Source: Bacteroidales bacterium
Lineage (GTDB): Bacteria > Bacteroidota > Bacteroidia > Bacteroidales > UBA12077
Length of the DNA: 37,474 bases
Assembly (NCBI GenBank): GCA_021108325.1
Contig: JAIORB010000126.1
Span: 1 to 37,474 of the forward strand
Direction: 5' to 3'
Shown: positions 1 to 9,581 of the stretch, one piece after another
Layout of the letters: every line of letters starts with the position of its first letter
How positions within the stretch are numbered: position 1 is the stretch's first letter
Made by a program: the position numbers and the translations under genes
Notes under the pieces: model-generated
Database searches by the model: none
The model's input: the letters and a program-made list of their open reading frames with translations, nothing else
What the model was told of the DNA's origin: nothing

Positions 1-81
1 TGGATTTGTCAAAATGCTGAATATCAACGTTTAGAATTTGACGTTAGTTGGAATAATATTACAAGATCCAGAATTCAATAA
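1..81 (+). CDS. C-terminal end of an unidentified protein (partial)
   Basis: An open frame enters from the left edge and stops with TAA at 79-81, giving 26 residues that end LEFDVSWNNITRSRIQ. The RLEFDV-x-WN pattern faintly recalls the region before the last helix of GNAT acetyltransferases, but those normally continue with a Y-x-x-x-GF segment that is missing here. It could be a truncated GNAT, another family, or chance. Too little is visible to name it. Confidence 0.3.
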   Translation, partial: WICQNAEYQRLEFDVSWNNITRSRIQ

Positions 82-153
82 CTCAACGCATGAAATCAAA
101 AAAGTATAAAAGATTAAACTTTCATGTACTTACTAGTAAACTAGCACAAAGAA

Positions 154-531
154 TTATTCTTTCGACTTTTTTTCTGATAATTCAAACATAGATTCTAATG
201 TCTTGGTAAGATAGTCTTCATATTTATTTACCATGTCTATTGTAAGCTGGTTTGCAGCTACCCAATATAATTTATTTTCTTCATCAAGCTTTGTTACAAA
301 AGTTAAATTTTTCACCTTTTTTTTATGCTCAGTGCGAAGTGCAATTCTATTCTCGTTAATAATACTTAAGGAATTCTTGCCTTGTTTAATTGAGTTTCCG
401 CTACGAATTGTCTCAAAATTTGTGATAATTTCATTAAACATAGTTTGATAAGAAGGGGGTAAAGTCTGTCCAAAAATCTCTGTTGTAAATAAGATTAGAC
501 CAAGTACCAAGAGTGTCTTTAATGTTTTCAT
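154..531 (-). CDS. Small secreted protein of unknown function
   Basis: A 125-residue protein that I do not recognise. Residues 1-21 form a clear Sec signal peptide (MKTLKTLLVLGLILFTTEIFG, cleavage probably before Q22). The mature part of about 100 residues is hydrophilic, rich in Lys, Asn and Glu and probably helical, with no cysteine and no second membrane segment, so it is likely periplasmic. It has about 250 bp of non-coding DNA upstream, so it is probably its own transcription unit and not part of the phosphatase gene behind it. An ATG start directly in front of the signal peptide fixes the start. No function can be proposed. Confidence 0.75.
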   Translation of the reverse strand: MKTLKTLLVLGLILFTTEIFGQTLPPSYQTMFNEIITNFETIRSGNSIKQGKNSLSIINENRIALRTEHKKKVKNLTFVTKLDEENKLYWVAANQLTIDMVNKYEDYLTKTLESMFELSEKKSKE

Positions 532-782
532 ATGTTGATATTTTTAATTAATGTTGTGTGAACCTGTATTTTATTTTTTCAACCTTCAAGGAATTCTTAA
601 ACTTCGTTGTGTATATAATATACGAGGATACAAAATAGGAAAAATTTATAAAAAGAAAAATTTACATTAACATTTATATATTTATTAATTGAAATATATT
701 TATTTTACAATACTAATAGGGGGATAATAAAACAGGGCAAAAATCCCAGTAGTTTCATACGGTAAGAACGTTAAATATTTTA

Positions 783-2021
783 TCAGGAATAAAACTCTAT
801 TCCAAGAATTGAAATATCGTCAAAAATTGCAGTGCTTCCTTCAAGGATTTTTTGTTGTTTGATAATTGTGTTAATATTGTCATCTATATCCTTATTATTT
901 GCCAGATTTTTTTCTAACTGTTCAGTACCAAAACTCACACCATCTTCATCTACCAATTCAACTAAACCATCGGTATAACAGAACAGTTTTGATTTTTCAA
1001 CAATCTTTAAAGTTCCCGATTTTAAAGTCGGTATATCATCTAACATCCCCATACCAACACATCCGTCGCGCAAGAACAGCATCTCTTTTTTCTCCATATT
1101 GTAAAAAATCGGAGGATTATGACCGGCATTTATATATTCGAGAATACGTGTTTTGTAACTGTACTTTGCTATAAAAAGAGTAATAAATTTTTCTCCTTTA
1201 GCACTGGCCATAACTCTTTCGTTAATTTTTTTAACAAACTCGGGGAGTGGTATGTCTGTTGTTAATAATGCTCTCAGGTTTGCCTGAAAATTTGACATTA
1301 ATAATGCTGCAGATATTCCTTTCCCTGAAACATCAGCAATACAAAAGCCAACCTCATGTTCATTTAAACGAATAAAATCATAATAATCGCCACCTACTTC
1401 AAAGTGTGGATGATAAAAGGTTGAAACCAGAATTTTATCATTATTAGGAAGAGTTGACCTGTCGGGAATGAGCATTGATTGCATTTTAGATGCCATTTCA
1501 AGCTCTTTCTTTAACGCTTCCTGTTCCAGTGAGTCTTTGTATAATCGAATGTTTTCAATAGCAACAACAATAATGTTCGAAAGGGTTTGAATAAAGTGAA
1601 GATGCTTAATAGTCGGGCTAACTCCTTCTTTTTCTTCATCAATATCTCCAATTAAAACAAATGCTATTGGAATATTATTATTTATAACAGGAATAATATT
1701 ATCAAAAACTCTAAGGGTTGGATTTGGTGATGCAGTAATAAAAGAAATTTCTTTGTGTTCCAGTAAATCCTTCTCAACATCAATCCTTTTAATTATTTCT
1801 TTGGAACACCCTGAACTTAAAATCAAGGTCCACTTTTTATCATATTTAAAAATCAAAAGTTTACCTATATTAAGGTCTTCACGAAGAATTTCCTCATAAC
1901 GTTTAAGTAATTCTTTTGTAGAAAGATTGGCATTAATTGCCTTAGTAATTGTAAGTAAGGTGTTCAGCTTAAATGTCGAAAGCTTTAACCTGTTTATTGA
2001 TGCTTTTCCTGCAAGATCCAT
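783..2021 (-). CDS. GAF domain plus PP2C/SpoIIE-type Ser/Thr phosphatase (RsbU-like)
   Basis: A 412-residue soluble protein. Residues about 20-160 form a GAF-like sensory domain. Residues about 165-185 form a helical linker (ALKKELEMASKMQSMLIP), the usual connector to RsbU-type phosphatases. Residues about 195-412 form the PP2C catalytic domain: GGDYYD at about 210-215 and IADVSGKG at about 228-235 carry metal-binding aspartates, followed by NAGHNPP near 297, YTDGLVE near 348 and a final DDISIL near 401. All metal ligands appear intact, so it should be active. The family dephosphorylates anti-sigma-factor antagonists (STAS proteins) in partner-switching pathways, but no STAS or RsbW-like gene is in this window, so its target is unknown. 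It lies 57 bp downstream of efp on the same strand and may be co-transcribed. Confidence 0.9.
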   Translation of the reverse strand: MDLAGKASINRLKLSTFKLNTLLTITKAINANLSTKELLKRYEEILREDLNIGKLLIFKYDKKWTLILSSGCSKEIIKRIDVEKDLLEHKEISFITASPNPTLRVFDNIIPVINNNIPIAFVLIGDIDEEKEGVSPTIKHLHFIQTLSNIIVVAIENIRLYKDSLEQEALKKELEMASKMQSMLIPDRSTLPNNDKILVSTFYHPHFEVGGDYYDFIRLNEHEVGFCIADVSGKGISAALLMSNFQANLRALLTTDIPLPEFVKKINERVMASAKGEKFITLFIAKYSYKTRILEYINAGHNPPIFYNMEKKEMLFLRDGCVGMGMLDDIPTLKSGTLKIVEKSKLFCYTDGLVELVDEDGVSFGTEQLEKNLANNKDIDDNINTIIKQQKILEGSTAIFDDISILGIEFYS

Positions 2022-2078
2022 TTAATTCTGATTTTCAAGTCTGAATAAATGTACAAAATTTACAAACAAAAAGAAAAT

Positions 2079-2648
2079 CTATTCTTTTACTCTTTCTCCG
2101 TATGAGTTATCCCTGGTATCTACTTTAATTTTATCGCCCGTATTAATAAATAAGGGAACCATAATTTCAGCATTGGTTTCCAGCGTTGCAGGTTTAAGCG
2201 ATGTACTTGACGAAGTATCTCCTTTTAATCCCGGTTCGGTATACGTAACTTCTAAAACAACAAATGGGGGTAACTCACAATACAAAGGGGTTTCGGTATC
2301 GGCATGCCAAACAGATTCAACATTCTGACCTTCTTTTAATAAACCAGAAGCATTAATTAATTCTTCTTGAAAAGCTACTTGTTCAAATGTTTCATTGTGC
2401 ATAAAATGATAACCCAGATCATCTTTATATAAAAACTGGTAAGGACGGCGTTCGATACGCTGTATATTTACCTTTACTCCGGCATTAAAAGTGTTGTCGA
2501 TAACTTTTCCTGTTTTCAGGTTTTTTAGTTTTGTTCTAACAAAAGCCGCACCTTTGCCAGGCTTTACGTGCTGAAACTGAACAATTGTAAATAAGTTACC
2601 ATTAAACTCTATACATAAACCATTTTTAAAATCTGATGTGCTTGCCAT
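2079..2648 (-). CDS. efp: Elongation factor P
   Basis: A 189-residue protein with the three beta-barrel domains of EF-P, which binds between the P and E sites of the ribosome and rescues stalling at polyproline stretches. The domain I loop reads [10 protein letters not shown]. Its tip lysine K32 corresponds to the lysine modified in other bacteria (K34 in E. coli). WHFMNNETFEQ of E. coli appears as [11 protein letters not shown], and the C-terminal signature PGLKGDT, followed by [16 protein letters not shown], is complete. Length is standard. No EpmA/EpmB or other modification gene is nearby, so the modification state cannot be inferred. The gene follows a DUF3108 gene after a gap of about 110 bp containing an inverted repeat. 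Confidence 0.97.
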   Translation of the reverse strand: MASTSDFKNGLCIEFNGNLFTIVQFQHVKPGKGAAFVRTKLKNLKTGKVIDNTFNAGVKVNIQRIERRPYQFLYKDDLGYHFMHNETFEQVAFQEELINASGLLKEGQNVESVWHADTETPLYCELPPFVVLEVTYTEPGLKGDTSSSTSLKPATLETNAEIMVPLFINTGDKIKVDTRDNSYGERVKE

Positions 2649-2718
2649 ATTTTATTAGTTTTATCTTTATTTTTAATGCAAAAATAGTGTAAATCATTGA
2701 AATTTCGTAACTAAAGAT

Positions 2719-2746
2719 TGCCTAAACATTTTAGGCACTTTAGGCA
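2719..2746. repeat. Inverted repeat with two alternative 3' arms
   Basis: TGCCTAAA (2719-2726) can pair with either of two copies of TTTAGGCA at 2730-2737 and 2739-2746. It lies between the DUF3108 gene and efp on the minus-strand side. No convincing U-run follows on the minus strand, so it may be a weak terminator or a processing site. Confidence 0.4.
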
Positions 2747-2760
2747 TTTATAAGTATTTT

Positions 2761-3546
2761 TTAATTCAACTGTTCCAGCTTGTGTTGTAATCCTGAATAT
2801 TCAATCAAATCACATTTAATTGATCCTATAATTAAATCTATTCGAATCTTAAGTGGTATATAGTTTTTATCTTTTGATATCCAGATTGTAACATCGTCTT
2901 CGGAATCGAAAATTCTTCCGGGCTCAACTACCGGCGTAAATTTCATGCTATTAAATTTACCCATTTTGGTTTTTATTTTTTCATCACCCACGTATTTCAT
3001 TTTTAGCGGAAAAATTTCATCAGCAAAATATGTATCCATAATTATTTCGTCACCAACGTTTTTTACTCTACTCACCATCGATTCTCTGAAGTAATAAAAT
3101 GCTCCCAGCATATCTAAAATATTTTCAGGCACATCGTGTTCTCCGGATTTTTGGCTTATAACTTTTTTGTCTTCGTAATTATACCTTACCTCATTATAAT
3201 ACCTGTATTTCCCCTCGCTAATGTTTCTAATAGCAAGATATGTTTGATTATTTTCCGGCCTGAAAAAACTTTCATAAATATCGCGAACCTCGAACAATTT
3301 ATCTGCCAACCCAATAGTTTTTGCTGTTGCTTCTGCATAAAATAAATTCTGATTTTCAAATACTGAATCGCAAATAGTAAAAATTGCTGTTCCTGCATTT
3401 AACCAGCCAAAATAGGCTATATAAATCAACTTCTCTCCTGAAATAAAAGGTTTTTCATTTACAGGATAAGACCCGCTAAAACTTTTGCTTATGATTAAAA
3501 GCACTAAAAGTATTGCTGATTTTTTTATTGTATATCTAGTTTTCAT
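2761..3546 (-). CDS. DUF3108 domain-containing exported protein
   Basis: A 261-residue protein with an N-terminal signal peptide (hydrophobic ILLVLLIISKSFSG, residues about 12-25). The mature part matches my memory of the DUF3108 family: a GEKLIYIAYFGWLNAG start, a LADKLFEVRDIYESFF segment, and a strand-rich C-terminus ending in VTIWISKDKNYIPLKI. The fold is a beta-rich periplasmic domain related to lipid- or lipoprotein-binding proteins. No biochemical role is established and I infer none. It sits 25 bp downstream of tsaB on the same strand. Start chosen at the ATG directly before the basic n-region MKTRYTIKK. Confidence 0.8.
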   Translation of the reverse strand: MKTRYTIKKSAILLVLLIISKSFSGSYPVNEKPFISGEKLIYIAYFGWLNAGTAIFTICDSVFENQNLFYAEATAKTIGLADKLFEVRDIYESFFRPENNQTYLAIRNISEGKYRYYNEVRYNYEDKKVISQKSGEHDVPENILDMLGAFYYFRESMVSRVKNVGDEIIMDTYFADEIFPLKMKYVGDEKIKTKMGKFNSMKFTPVVEPGRIFDSEDDVTIWISKDKNYIPLKIRIDLIIGSIKCDLIEYSGLQHKLEQLN

Positions 3547-3571
3547 TTTTAAAACAAAACCTATGCAATTA

Positions 3572-4285
3572 TTAAAATATATTTTTCTTAGGCACTGTTG
3601 CTATAAAATCCTTCAAATAAAAGGGCTCAAAATAAGCAACATCTTCAAATTGTTTTTCCTTGAATTTAATTTCTGATAATCCTGCCATATAACTTGATGA
3701 TGGGTTAAAATTCTTTACAAAAACTGCATTTTCGTGTTTGATAACCTCTCTGATTTTTTCTGAACCATCACCGAAAAAAATCATTTTTTGTTTGCGTAAA
3801 ATATCCTGATATGAATTTTCATCAATAATTTCAGCTTTTACATCCCTGATAAACTCTCCTTTTGAATTGAAAAAAGCAGAATAAACCTCCATCCTTCGGG
3901 CATCGATCATAGGAACAAGAATTGAATTCTCAAAATCATCTATAAATATGTCATTTGAATTCGTTTTTAAAATTATTCCATTTGCCATAGACTGAAGAGT
4001 ATTAATGGCGATTAAGGGAACATCTTTTGCGTAACACAAACCTTTGGCGGTTGAAACACCAATTCTTAATCCTGTGTATGAACCGGGCCCCTTACTTATT
4101 GAAATTGCATCAAAATCATCGATCTTATAATCTAATTCATTTAACAATTGATCTATAAAGATAGTTAGTAGCTTTGCGTGCGATTTTTCTTCATTGCTTT
4201 CCTGTATTCCTTTCACCACTCCATCAAGGGAAATACAAACAGAACAAACTTGAGTAGATGTTTCAATATTAAGAATCAACGCCAT
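3572..4285 (-). CDS. tsaB: tRNA threonylcarbamoyladenosine (t6A37) biosynthesis protein TsaB
   Basis: A 237-residue ASKHA-fold protein. The N-terminus ILNIETSTQVCSVCIS is the phosphate-1-like motif, and the segment ISISKGPGSYTGLRIG at about 62-77 is the diagnostic TsaB/TsaD signature. TsaB is the non-catalytic partner that dimerises with TsaD and with TsaE helps transfer threonylcarbamoyl to A37 of ANN-decoding tRNAs. It lacks the metal-binding histidines of TsaD, as expected. Length is normal for the family (about 220-240). It lies 36 bp downstream of the efflux-adaptor gene and upstream of DUF3108. tsaD, tsaE and tsaC are not in the window. Confidence 0.95.
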   Translation of the reverse strand: MALILNIETSTQVCSVCISLDGVVKGIQESNEEKSHAKLLTIFIDQLLNELDYKIDDFDAISISKGPGSYTGLRIGVSTAKGLCYAKDVPLIAINTLQSMANGIILKTNSNDIFIDDFENSILVPMIDARRMEVYSAFFNSKGEFIRDVKAEIIDENSYQDILRKQKMIFFGDGSEKIREVIKHENAVFVKNFNPSSSYMAGLSEIKFKEKQFEDVAYFEPFYLKDFIATVPKKNIF

Positions 4286-4321
4286 ATATATAACATTCGT
4301 TTAAATATTTAGTCGATGAAT

Positions 4322-5635
4322 TTAATCTTTTTCCTTAAATAATTCATCCTTATCCACTATCTTAACAATCGAGCCGTTTTTTAATCTTCTCGATATAGCA
4401 CTATAAGGTGCTGTAACAACTTTGTTATCTTCAGTTAGTCCTTCGGAGATTTCGATGTACTTGTTGTCTTGTATCCCCGTTTTAACTGTTTGTAAAACCG
4501 CAGAATCGTTGGACACAACAAAAACTACCTCTTTTAATTCGCCTTCTGTATCAACAACAATATCATTAAGTTTTTCAATTGAATCAGCCCTGGTAGTAAC
4601 ACACTGAATAGGGATTGTTAAAATATTAGTTTTGGTATTTGTCTGAATATCAACCGAAGCAGACATCCCAGGTCGAAACGGATTTGGGTTGTTATCATTA
4701 ATTAAATGTTTGTAAGATTGTTTTAGCAACAATACCTTTACGACAAAACTTGTTACCTGATCAGTGGTCATTCCGGAAACATTAGCAGAGTTGGCAATCT
4801 CAGTAACAACTCCAATAAAAGTTTCTCCTAAATATGCATCTATTTCGATTAGTGCTGTATCCTTTAATATTACTTTTACAATATCGTTTTCGTTAACATC
4901 AACCTTTACTTCCATACGATCCAGATTTGCTATCCGTAACATTTCCGTTCCTGCCATCTGCATAGTTCCAACAACACGTTCTCCTTTTTCGATGTTAAGC
5001 ATCGAAATTGTTCCACTCATAGGTGCATAAATAGTTGTTTTTCGTAAATTTTCTTCGGTTTCGGAAAGTGAAGCTTCGGCACTTTCAATAGAAAACGTTG
5101 CACTTTCAACAGATTTTTTAGCAGCTTCTAATTCGGCTTTAACCATTTCATAAGATGAAAGTGCTAATTCGTAATCGGCCTTAGAAATTGTTTCCTGTTC
5201 CCACAAAACCTTATTTCTATCATACGCGTTTTTGGTTTGTGTATACTTCGCTTTAATTTGCTCGAGAAAGGCTTCGTTATTTGCCTTATTTGCTTTTGCC
5301 GAGTTTACAGCAGCCCTCGCTCTGTCAACAGCTGATAAATAAATGTTGGGTTTTATTTTTAGTAATAAATCTCCTTTACTTACATCTTCACCTTCTTTGA
5401 TGAACAATTCTACAATTTCCCCTGAAACATCAGGTGATATTTTTACCTCTGTTTCAGGTTGAATTTTACCACTTGCAGTGACTATTTCTGTTATAGTTCT
5501 TAATTCCGGATTTTCAGCTGTTACTTTAATTTCTGCTTTCCCGCCAAACCAACCTGCTTTTTTACCAATTACAGCAAAAACAATCAAAACTACAGCAGCA
5601 ACCAGTAAAATTTTAAGTAAATTATTACTTTTCAT
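4322..5635 (-). CDS. HlyD/MacA-type efflux periplasmic adaptor protein
   Basis: A 437-residue membrane-fusion protein. One N-terminal membrane anchor (residues about 8-24) is followed by a split barrel-sandwich (lipoyl) hairpin: the first half is around KISPDVSGEIVELFIKEGED at about 65-85, the second around IYAPMSGTISMLNIEKGERV at about 203-222. Between them lies an alpha-helical coiled-coil hairpin (about 95-195). Beta-barrel and membrane-proximal domains follow. This is the adaptor of tripartite MacAB-TolC or RND pumps that links an inner-membrane transporter to a TolC channel. No ABC permease, RND pump or tolC gene is seen in the window, so the exported substrate is unknown. It heads the minus-strand run toward tsaB and is divergent from the histidine kinase gene, with 140 bp between them. 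Confidence 0.9.
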   Translation of the reverse strand: MKSNNLLKILLVAAVVLIVFAVIGKKAGWFGGKAEIKVTAENPELRTITEIVTASGKIQPETEVKISPDVSGEIVELFIKEGEDVSKGDLLLKIKPNIYLSAVDRARAAVNSAKANKANNEAFLEQIKAKYTQTKNAYDRNKVLWEQETISKADYELALSSYEMVKAELEAAKKSVESATFSIESAEASLSETEENLRKTTIYAPMSGTISMLNIEKGERVVGTMQMAGTEMLRIANLDRMEVKVDVNENDIVKVILKDTALIEIDAYLGETFIGVVTEIANSANVSGMTTDQVTSFVVKVLLLKQSYKHLINDNNPNPFRPGMSASVDIQTNTKTNILTIPIQCVTTRADSIEKLNDIVVDTEGELKEVVFVVSNDSAVLQTVKTGIQDNKYIEISEGLTEDNKVVTAPYSAISRRLKNGSIVKIVDKDELFKEKD

Positions 5636-5775
5636 TTGCTCATTAATTATTTATAAAATAAAATATCAAATTTATGAAAACATATCATTATTAAAATATT
5701 AATTCCTTCCTTTTTTAAAAGACATTATTTTTATAACTTAGATGCTTACTAAAAATAACTTTTAGATCCTCAAAA

Positions 5776-8616
5776 ATGATTTTTTTCAAACGTTTTTTTG
5801 CATTTTTTAAAAATCCTATAAACAAGGAAGTTAAACTTGTAAATTTGTTTTTAACACAGGTAATTCTCGTTACATTTATTATGTTTATTATCATTGTATA
5901 TTTTGTAATTAAAAGAGAATACGGTAATCTTAAGGATGAAATTTCGACTACACAAAAAGAGTACCTTGAATCGGAAAAAGAAAGTATAAAAAAAGAAACA
6001 GAAAGAGCCATAAGCTACATTAATTATAAGATTAGTCAAACGGATGATAATATCAAAAAAAAACTAAGAAGCCGGATTAACCTTGCTTATAACATTGCTT
6101 CAAATATTTATACTAAAAATAAGAATACGGTTTCTACTGATGAAATTAAAAAATTAATTAAAGACGCTTTACGACCTATCCGTTTTGATAATGGTAGAGG
6201 ATATTATTTTATAGGAAGCCTTGATGGTTATGATGTTCTATTTCCTGTAGCTCCTGATTATGAAGGGAAATATGTTTATAATTTACAAGATGATTTAGGT
6301 AATTATGTAATTCGCGATGAATTGAATGTTATCAATTCAAAAGGAGAAGGATTTGTTACAAATTATTGGACCCGGCCTGATTCAGATACAAGCATGGCCT
6401 ATAAAAAATTATCGTACGTAAAACTGTTTAAACCACTTAACTGGTATATAGGCACAGGTGATTATTACAATGATTTTACCACAAGCGTTCAGGAAGAAGT
6501 ACTCGATTGGCTTTCGAATTACAGATTTAATACTGAAGGATATATTTTTGTAAATACCTATGATGGTGATGCTTTGTTAACGGATGGTGAAATTGTAAAA
6601 GAAAAGAAAAATATTTGGAACCTGGAAGATCCAAACGGAATAAAAGTTATTCAGGAGGAAAGAAAAGCTGTAAAAAATCCTGATGGTGATTTTATTTATT
6701 ACTCGTGGAGAAAACTTACCAATTCGAAAATAAGCCATAAAATGTCGTTTGTAAAAGGGGTGTCTGCCTGGCACTGGATGGTTGGGGCAGGTGTGTATAT
6801 TGAGGACCTTAATCAAGTTCTTGATGGCCAAAAAGATGAAATCAAAAAAACCATAAAAAGGGATATCTTAATAATAATTATTTTCCTTAGTGTTTTGTTT
6901 GTGCTTCTCTATTTATTCACCCTTTACTTATCAAAAAAGGCAACTAATAATATTGATTCGTTTATTCAGTTTTTCAAAACCGCCTCTTATAAAAATATTC
7001 TAATTGATGAATCAAAAATTCATTTTTCTGAATTTAAAGTATTAGCAAATTCTGCTAATAAGATGATTACAGAAATAAAAAAATCAGAGATTCGAAATAA
7101 GGAAGAAGAGGCACATTCTGAAAAACTTTTCAAAGAATCACCGGAAGCAATTGCATTTGTGAATACCGATGGACAAGTTCAAAGAATCAATACTGCTTTT
7201 ACTAAATTATTTGGTTTCGAGAATTCTGAAATTATTAATCAAGAACTGGATGATTTTATCGTTCCCGAAAAATTAAAAGAACAAGCTTTAAATTATACCA
7301 AAAATTTTAAAGAAGGTTTATATGATCAAATCGAAGCTATTCGAATAACTAAAAATAAACAAAAAGTCCATGTTTCTATCATAGGAACCCCCGTTAGTGT
7401 TAATCAACAGCTATTAGGGTATTATGTAATTTATAGAAATATTTCAGAACAAAAAGAGTTCGAGCAGCAATTATACGACTCTAAAACCAAAGCTGAAGAA
7501 TCGGATAGATTAAAATCTTCATTCTTAACTAATCTATCACACGAAATCAGAACTCCGTTAAATGCTATTATGGGTTTTTCAACACTATTAAATACAAAAG
7601 AAGTATCTAAAGAAGACCAAAAAGAGTATTTAAGAATTTTAGCAAATAGCGGGAAATTATTGTTGGAAATTATCGATAATATAATTGACATTTCCAAGGT
7701 CGAGTCATCAACTCTTACTGTAAATAAGTCCAATGGCAATTTAAACACGTTACTCGACGAGTTATTAATCGATTTTCTTGAGTATAAAAATAACATGAAC
7801 CTTGATAAAATCGATATTATATTACAAAAGGAAATTGACGATAAAGAATTATATATTTTAACCGACTTAAAAAGACTAAAGCAAGTTTACTCCAATTTGT
7901 TGGATAATGCTTTGAAATTTACTGAGAAAGGCAAAGTGGAATTTGGTTATTATATTAAAGGACAGGAAATAATTTGTTTTGTTAAAGATACCGGAATTGG
8001 AATAAATGAAAATGAAATCAATTTTATTTTTGATCGCTTTCGTCAGGTTGATGAATCAACAACACGAAAATATGGAGGTACCGGTATTGGTTTAGCCTTA
8101 TGCAAAAGCCTTGTTGAATTACTTGGCGGTAAGCTTTGGGTTGAGTCAAAAAAAGGAGAAGGAGCTAAATTCTATTTCACAATACCCTACGATGTAGTTA
8201 AATCCGACAAAAAGCTACCCGTAAAACCAAAAATTGTTGAAAATATTGACTGGAGCAATAAGAAAATTTTAATTGCCGAAGATGTAGAAACAAATTATAA
8301 GTTATTATTTACTTTCCTTTCGAAAACCAAAGTTAAAATTTATTGGGCAAAAGATGGAAAAGAAACAGTAGATATGGTTGAGAAGGATCCCGACTTTGAT
8401 TTAATTCTCATGGATATTAACATGCCAATTATGACTGGTCATGAAGCTCTTAAGCATTTAATTAACAAAGGTTATAATATGCCGGTTATTGCCCAAACAG
8501 CATACGCTACTGAAGAACAGAGATATGAAATTATAGATTTAGGTTATAGTGATTGTATTCTTAAACCAATAACATTCCAAAGTTTACTTCAGAAGTTATC
8601 AAAATTTTTGGATTAA
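5776..8616 (+). CDS. Hybrid sensor histidine kinase (double Cache, PAS, HisKA, HATPase, REC)
   Basis: A 946-residue membrane protein. TM1 is at about 22-46. A periplasmic region (about 47-355) contains two sCache_2-like modules: one with GRGYYFIGSLDGYDV and NWYIGTGDYYNDF, the second with TEGYIFVNTYDGDA and WHWMVGAGVYIEDL. TM2 is at about 362-388. A PAS domain spans about 447-560. HisKA has phospho-acceptor H589 in LSHEIRTPLN. The HATPase_c domain shows the N box (LLDNALKF), G1 (DTGIGI) and G2 (GGTGIGLALC, near 767). A C-terminal receiver domain (about 829-945) has D880 in LILMDINMP. All catalytic residues are present, so it should autophosphorylate and relay to its own REC. No separate output regulator or Hpt gene is adjacent. 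A metallopeptidase gene follows 24 bp downstream. The start follows a divergent 140-bp intergenic region. Confidence 0.93.
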   Translation: MIFFKRFFAFFKNPINKEVKLVNLFLTQVILVTFIMFIIIVYFVIKREYGNLKDEISTTQKEYLESEKESIKKETERAISYINYKISQTDDNIKKKLRSRINLAYNIASNIYTKNKNTVSTDEIKKLIKDALRPIRFDNGRGYYFIGSLDGYDVLFPVAPDYEGKYVYNLQDDLGNYVIRDELNVINSKGEGFVTNYWTRPDSDTSMAYKKLSYVKLFKPLNWYIGTGDYYNDFTTSVQEEVLDWLSNYRFNTEGYIFVNTYDGDALLTDGEIVKEKKNIWNLEDPNGIKVIQEERKAVKNPDGDFIYYSWRKLTNSKISHKMSFVKGVSAWHWMVGAGVYIEDLNQVLDGQKDEIKKTIKRDILIIIIFLSVLFVLLYLFTLYLSKKATNNIDSFIQFFKTASYKNILIDESKIHFSEFKVLANSANKMITEIKKSEIRNKEEEAHSEKLFKESPEAIAFVNTDGQVQRINTAFTKLFGFENSEIINQELDDFIVPEKLKEQALNYTKNFKEGLYDQIEAIRITKNKQKVHVSIIGTPVSVNQQLLGYYVIYRNISEQKEFEQQLYDSKTKAEESDRLKSSFLTNLSHEIRTPLNAIMGFSTLLNTKEVSKEDQKEYLRILANSGKLLLEIIDNIIDISKVESSTLTVNKSNGNLNTLLDELLIDFLEYKNNMNLDKIDIILQKEIDDKELYILTDLKRLKQVYSNLLDNALKFTEKGKVEFGYYIKGQEIICFVKDTGIGINENEINFIFDRFRQVDESTTRKYGGTGIGLALCKSLVELLGGKLWVESKKGEGAKFYFTIPYDVVKSDKKLPVKPKIVENIDWSNKKILIAEDVETNYKLLFTFLSKTKVKIYWAKDGKETVDMVEKDPDFDLILMDINMPIMTGHEALKHLINKGYNMPVIAQTAYATEEQRYEIIDLGYSDCILKPITFQSLLQKLSKFLD

Positions 8617-8640
8617 CACAGGTTTTATTATTATTGCATA

Positions 8641-9360
8641 ATGTCTGAAAAGATTATTCATGTTGATAATATTGGAAATGTTACATTCCGAAAAAACAAA
8701 CGTTCAAAGAACGTAAGCATAGCTATTCGCCCAATGAAAGGTATTGTGGTCAATCTGCCTTTTTACCTGAGCTATAGATTTGCATTAAACATTGTTGAAA
8801 AAAAACAAACTTGGATTTTAAGTCATCTTCCAAAAATTGAAAAAATCGAGGATAAAGCAACAATATTTACTGAAAATACCAACTTTAATACAAGATATAA
8901 AAAGCTTTTAATTTCTAAAAATCAGGATGACAAAATAAAAACAAGAATTACTTCTGACTCAATAATAATTAAATACCCAAAGGATATTAAGGTAACAAAT
9001 CCTAAAATTCAGGAAATAATCAGAACTGTAATTATAAAAACACTTCGCAGTGAAGCAAAAGAATACCTGCTCGCAAGAACACAACAATTATCTGAAAAAC
9101 ACAATTTTAAGTTTAATAAAATCTATATTAAAAATGCCAAAACCCTTTGGGGAAGTTGTTCTGCTGTAAACAATATTAATTTGAATTTACATTTATTGCG
9201 CTTACCGGATTATTTGATTGATTATGTTATAATTCATGAGCTTTGCCATACGGTTGAAAAAAACCATGGAAAACGATTCTGGAAGCTTATGGATACAATA
9301 CTTGGCGATGCAAAGAAATTATCAAAAGAATTAAGAAACTATTCAATACAAATTTATTAA
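8641..9360 (+). CDS. YgjP-like (DUF45, M48-type) zinc metallopeptidase
   Basis: A 239-residue soluble protein of the YgjP/DUF45 metallopeptidase family, annotated in many genomes as an M48 family or SprT-like protein. The zinc site is intact: H199-E200-L-C-H203 with a third ligand at H209 (HELCHTVEKNH), then GKRFW. The upstream TLWGSCS motif (about 169-175) is also typical. There is no signal peptide or membrane segment, so it is cytoplasmic. The physiological substrate of the family is not established. In many bacteria a ygjP-like gene sits next to Type I restriction genes; here it is 24 bp behind the hybrid kinase and probably co-transcribed with it. Confidence 0.88.
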   Translation: MSEKIIHVDNIGNVTFRKNKRSKNVSIAIRPMKGIVVNLPFYLSYRFALNIVEKKQTWILSHLPKIEKIEDKATIFTENTNFNTRYKKLLISKNQDDKIKTRITSDSIIIKYPKDIKVTNPKIQEIIRTVIIKTLRSEAKEYLLARTQQLSEKHNFKFNKIYIKNAKTLWGSCSAVNNINLNLHLLRLPDYLIDYVIIHELCHTVEKNHGKRFWKLMDTILGDAKKLSKELRNYSIQIY

Positions 9361-9581
9361 AACCTTGATTCCGCAAATCATTGGATGACTTGTCGATAGT
9401 AAATGCTTTAATCAAATTTTGTTACACTGTTTTAAAATGAGGCATCCGATGACTATTAACAATTTAAGTATCAACTTACGAATATTAGATAAAAATCAAA
9501 AGCTTGACATTTGCCTGCCATTAATTTGATTTTTTCTTAAATTAGTGTAAGTTTAGAGGTTATTTTCAATAAGACTTGAGT

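Noticed and set aside
9361..9581. Promoter before sensor 1
   Set aside because: TTAATTTG at 9521-9528 is one mismatch from the -7 box, but the nearest TTTG is only 7 bp upstream. The spacing does not fit, so I list no promoter.
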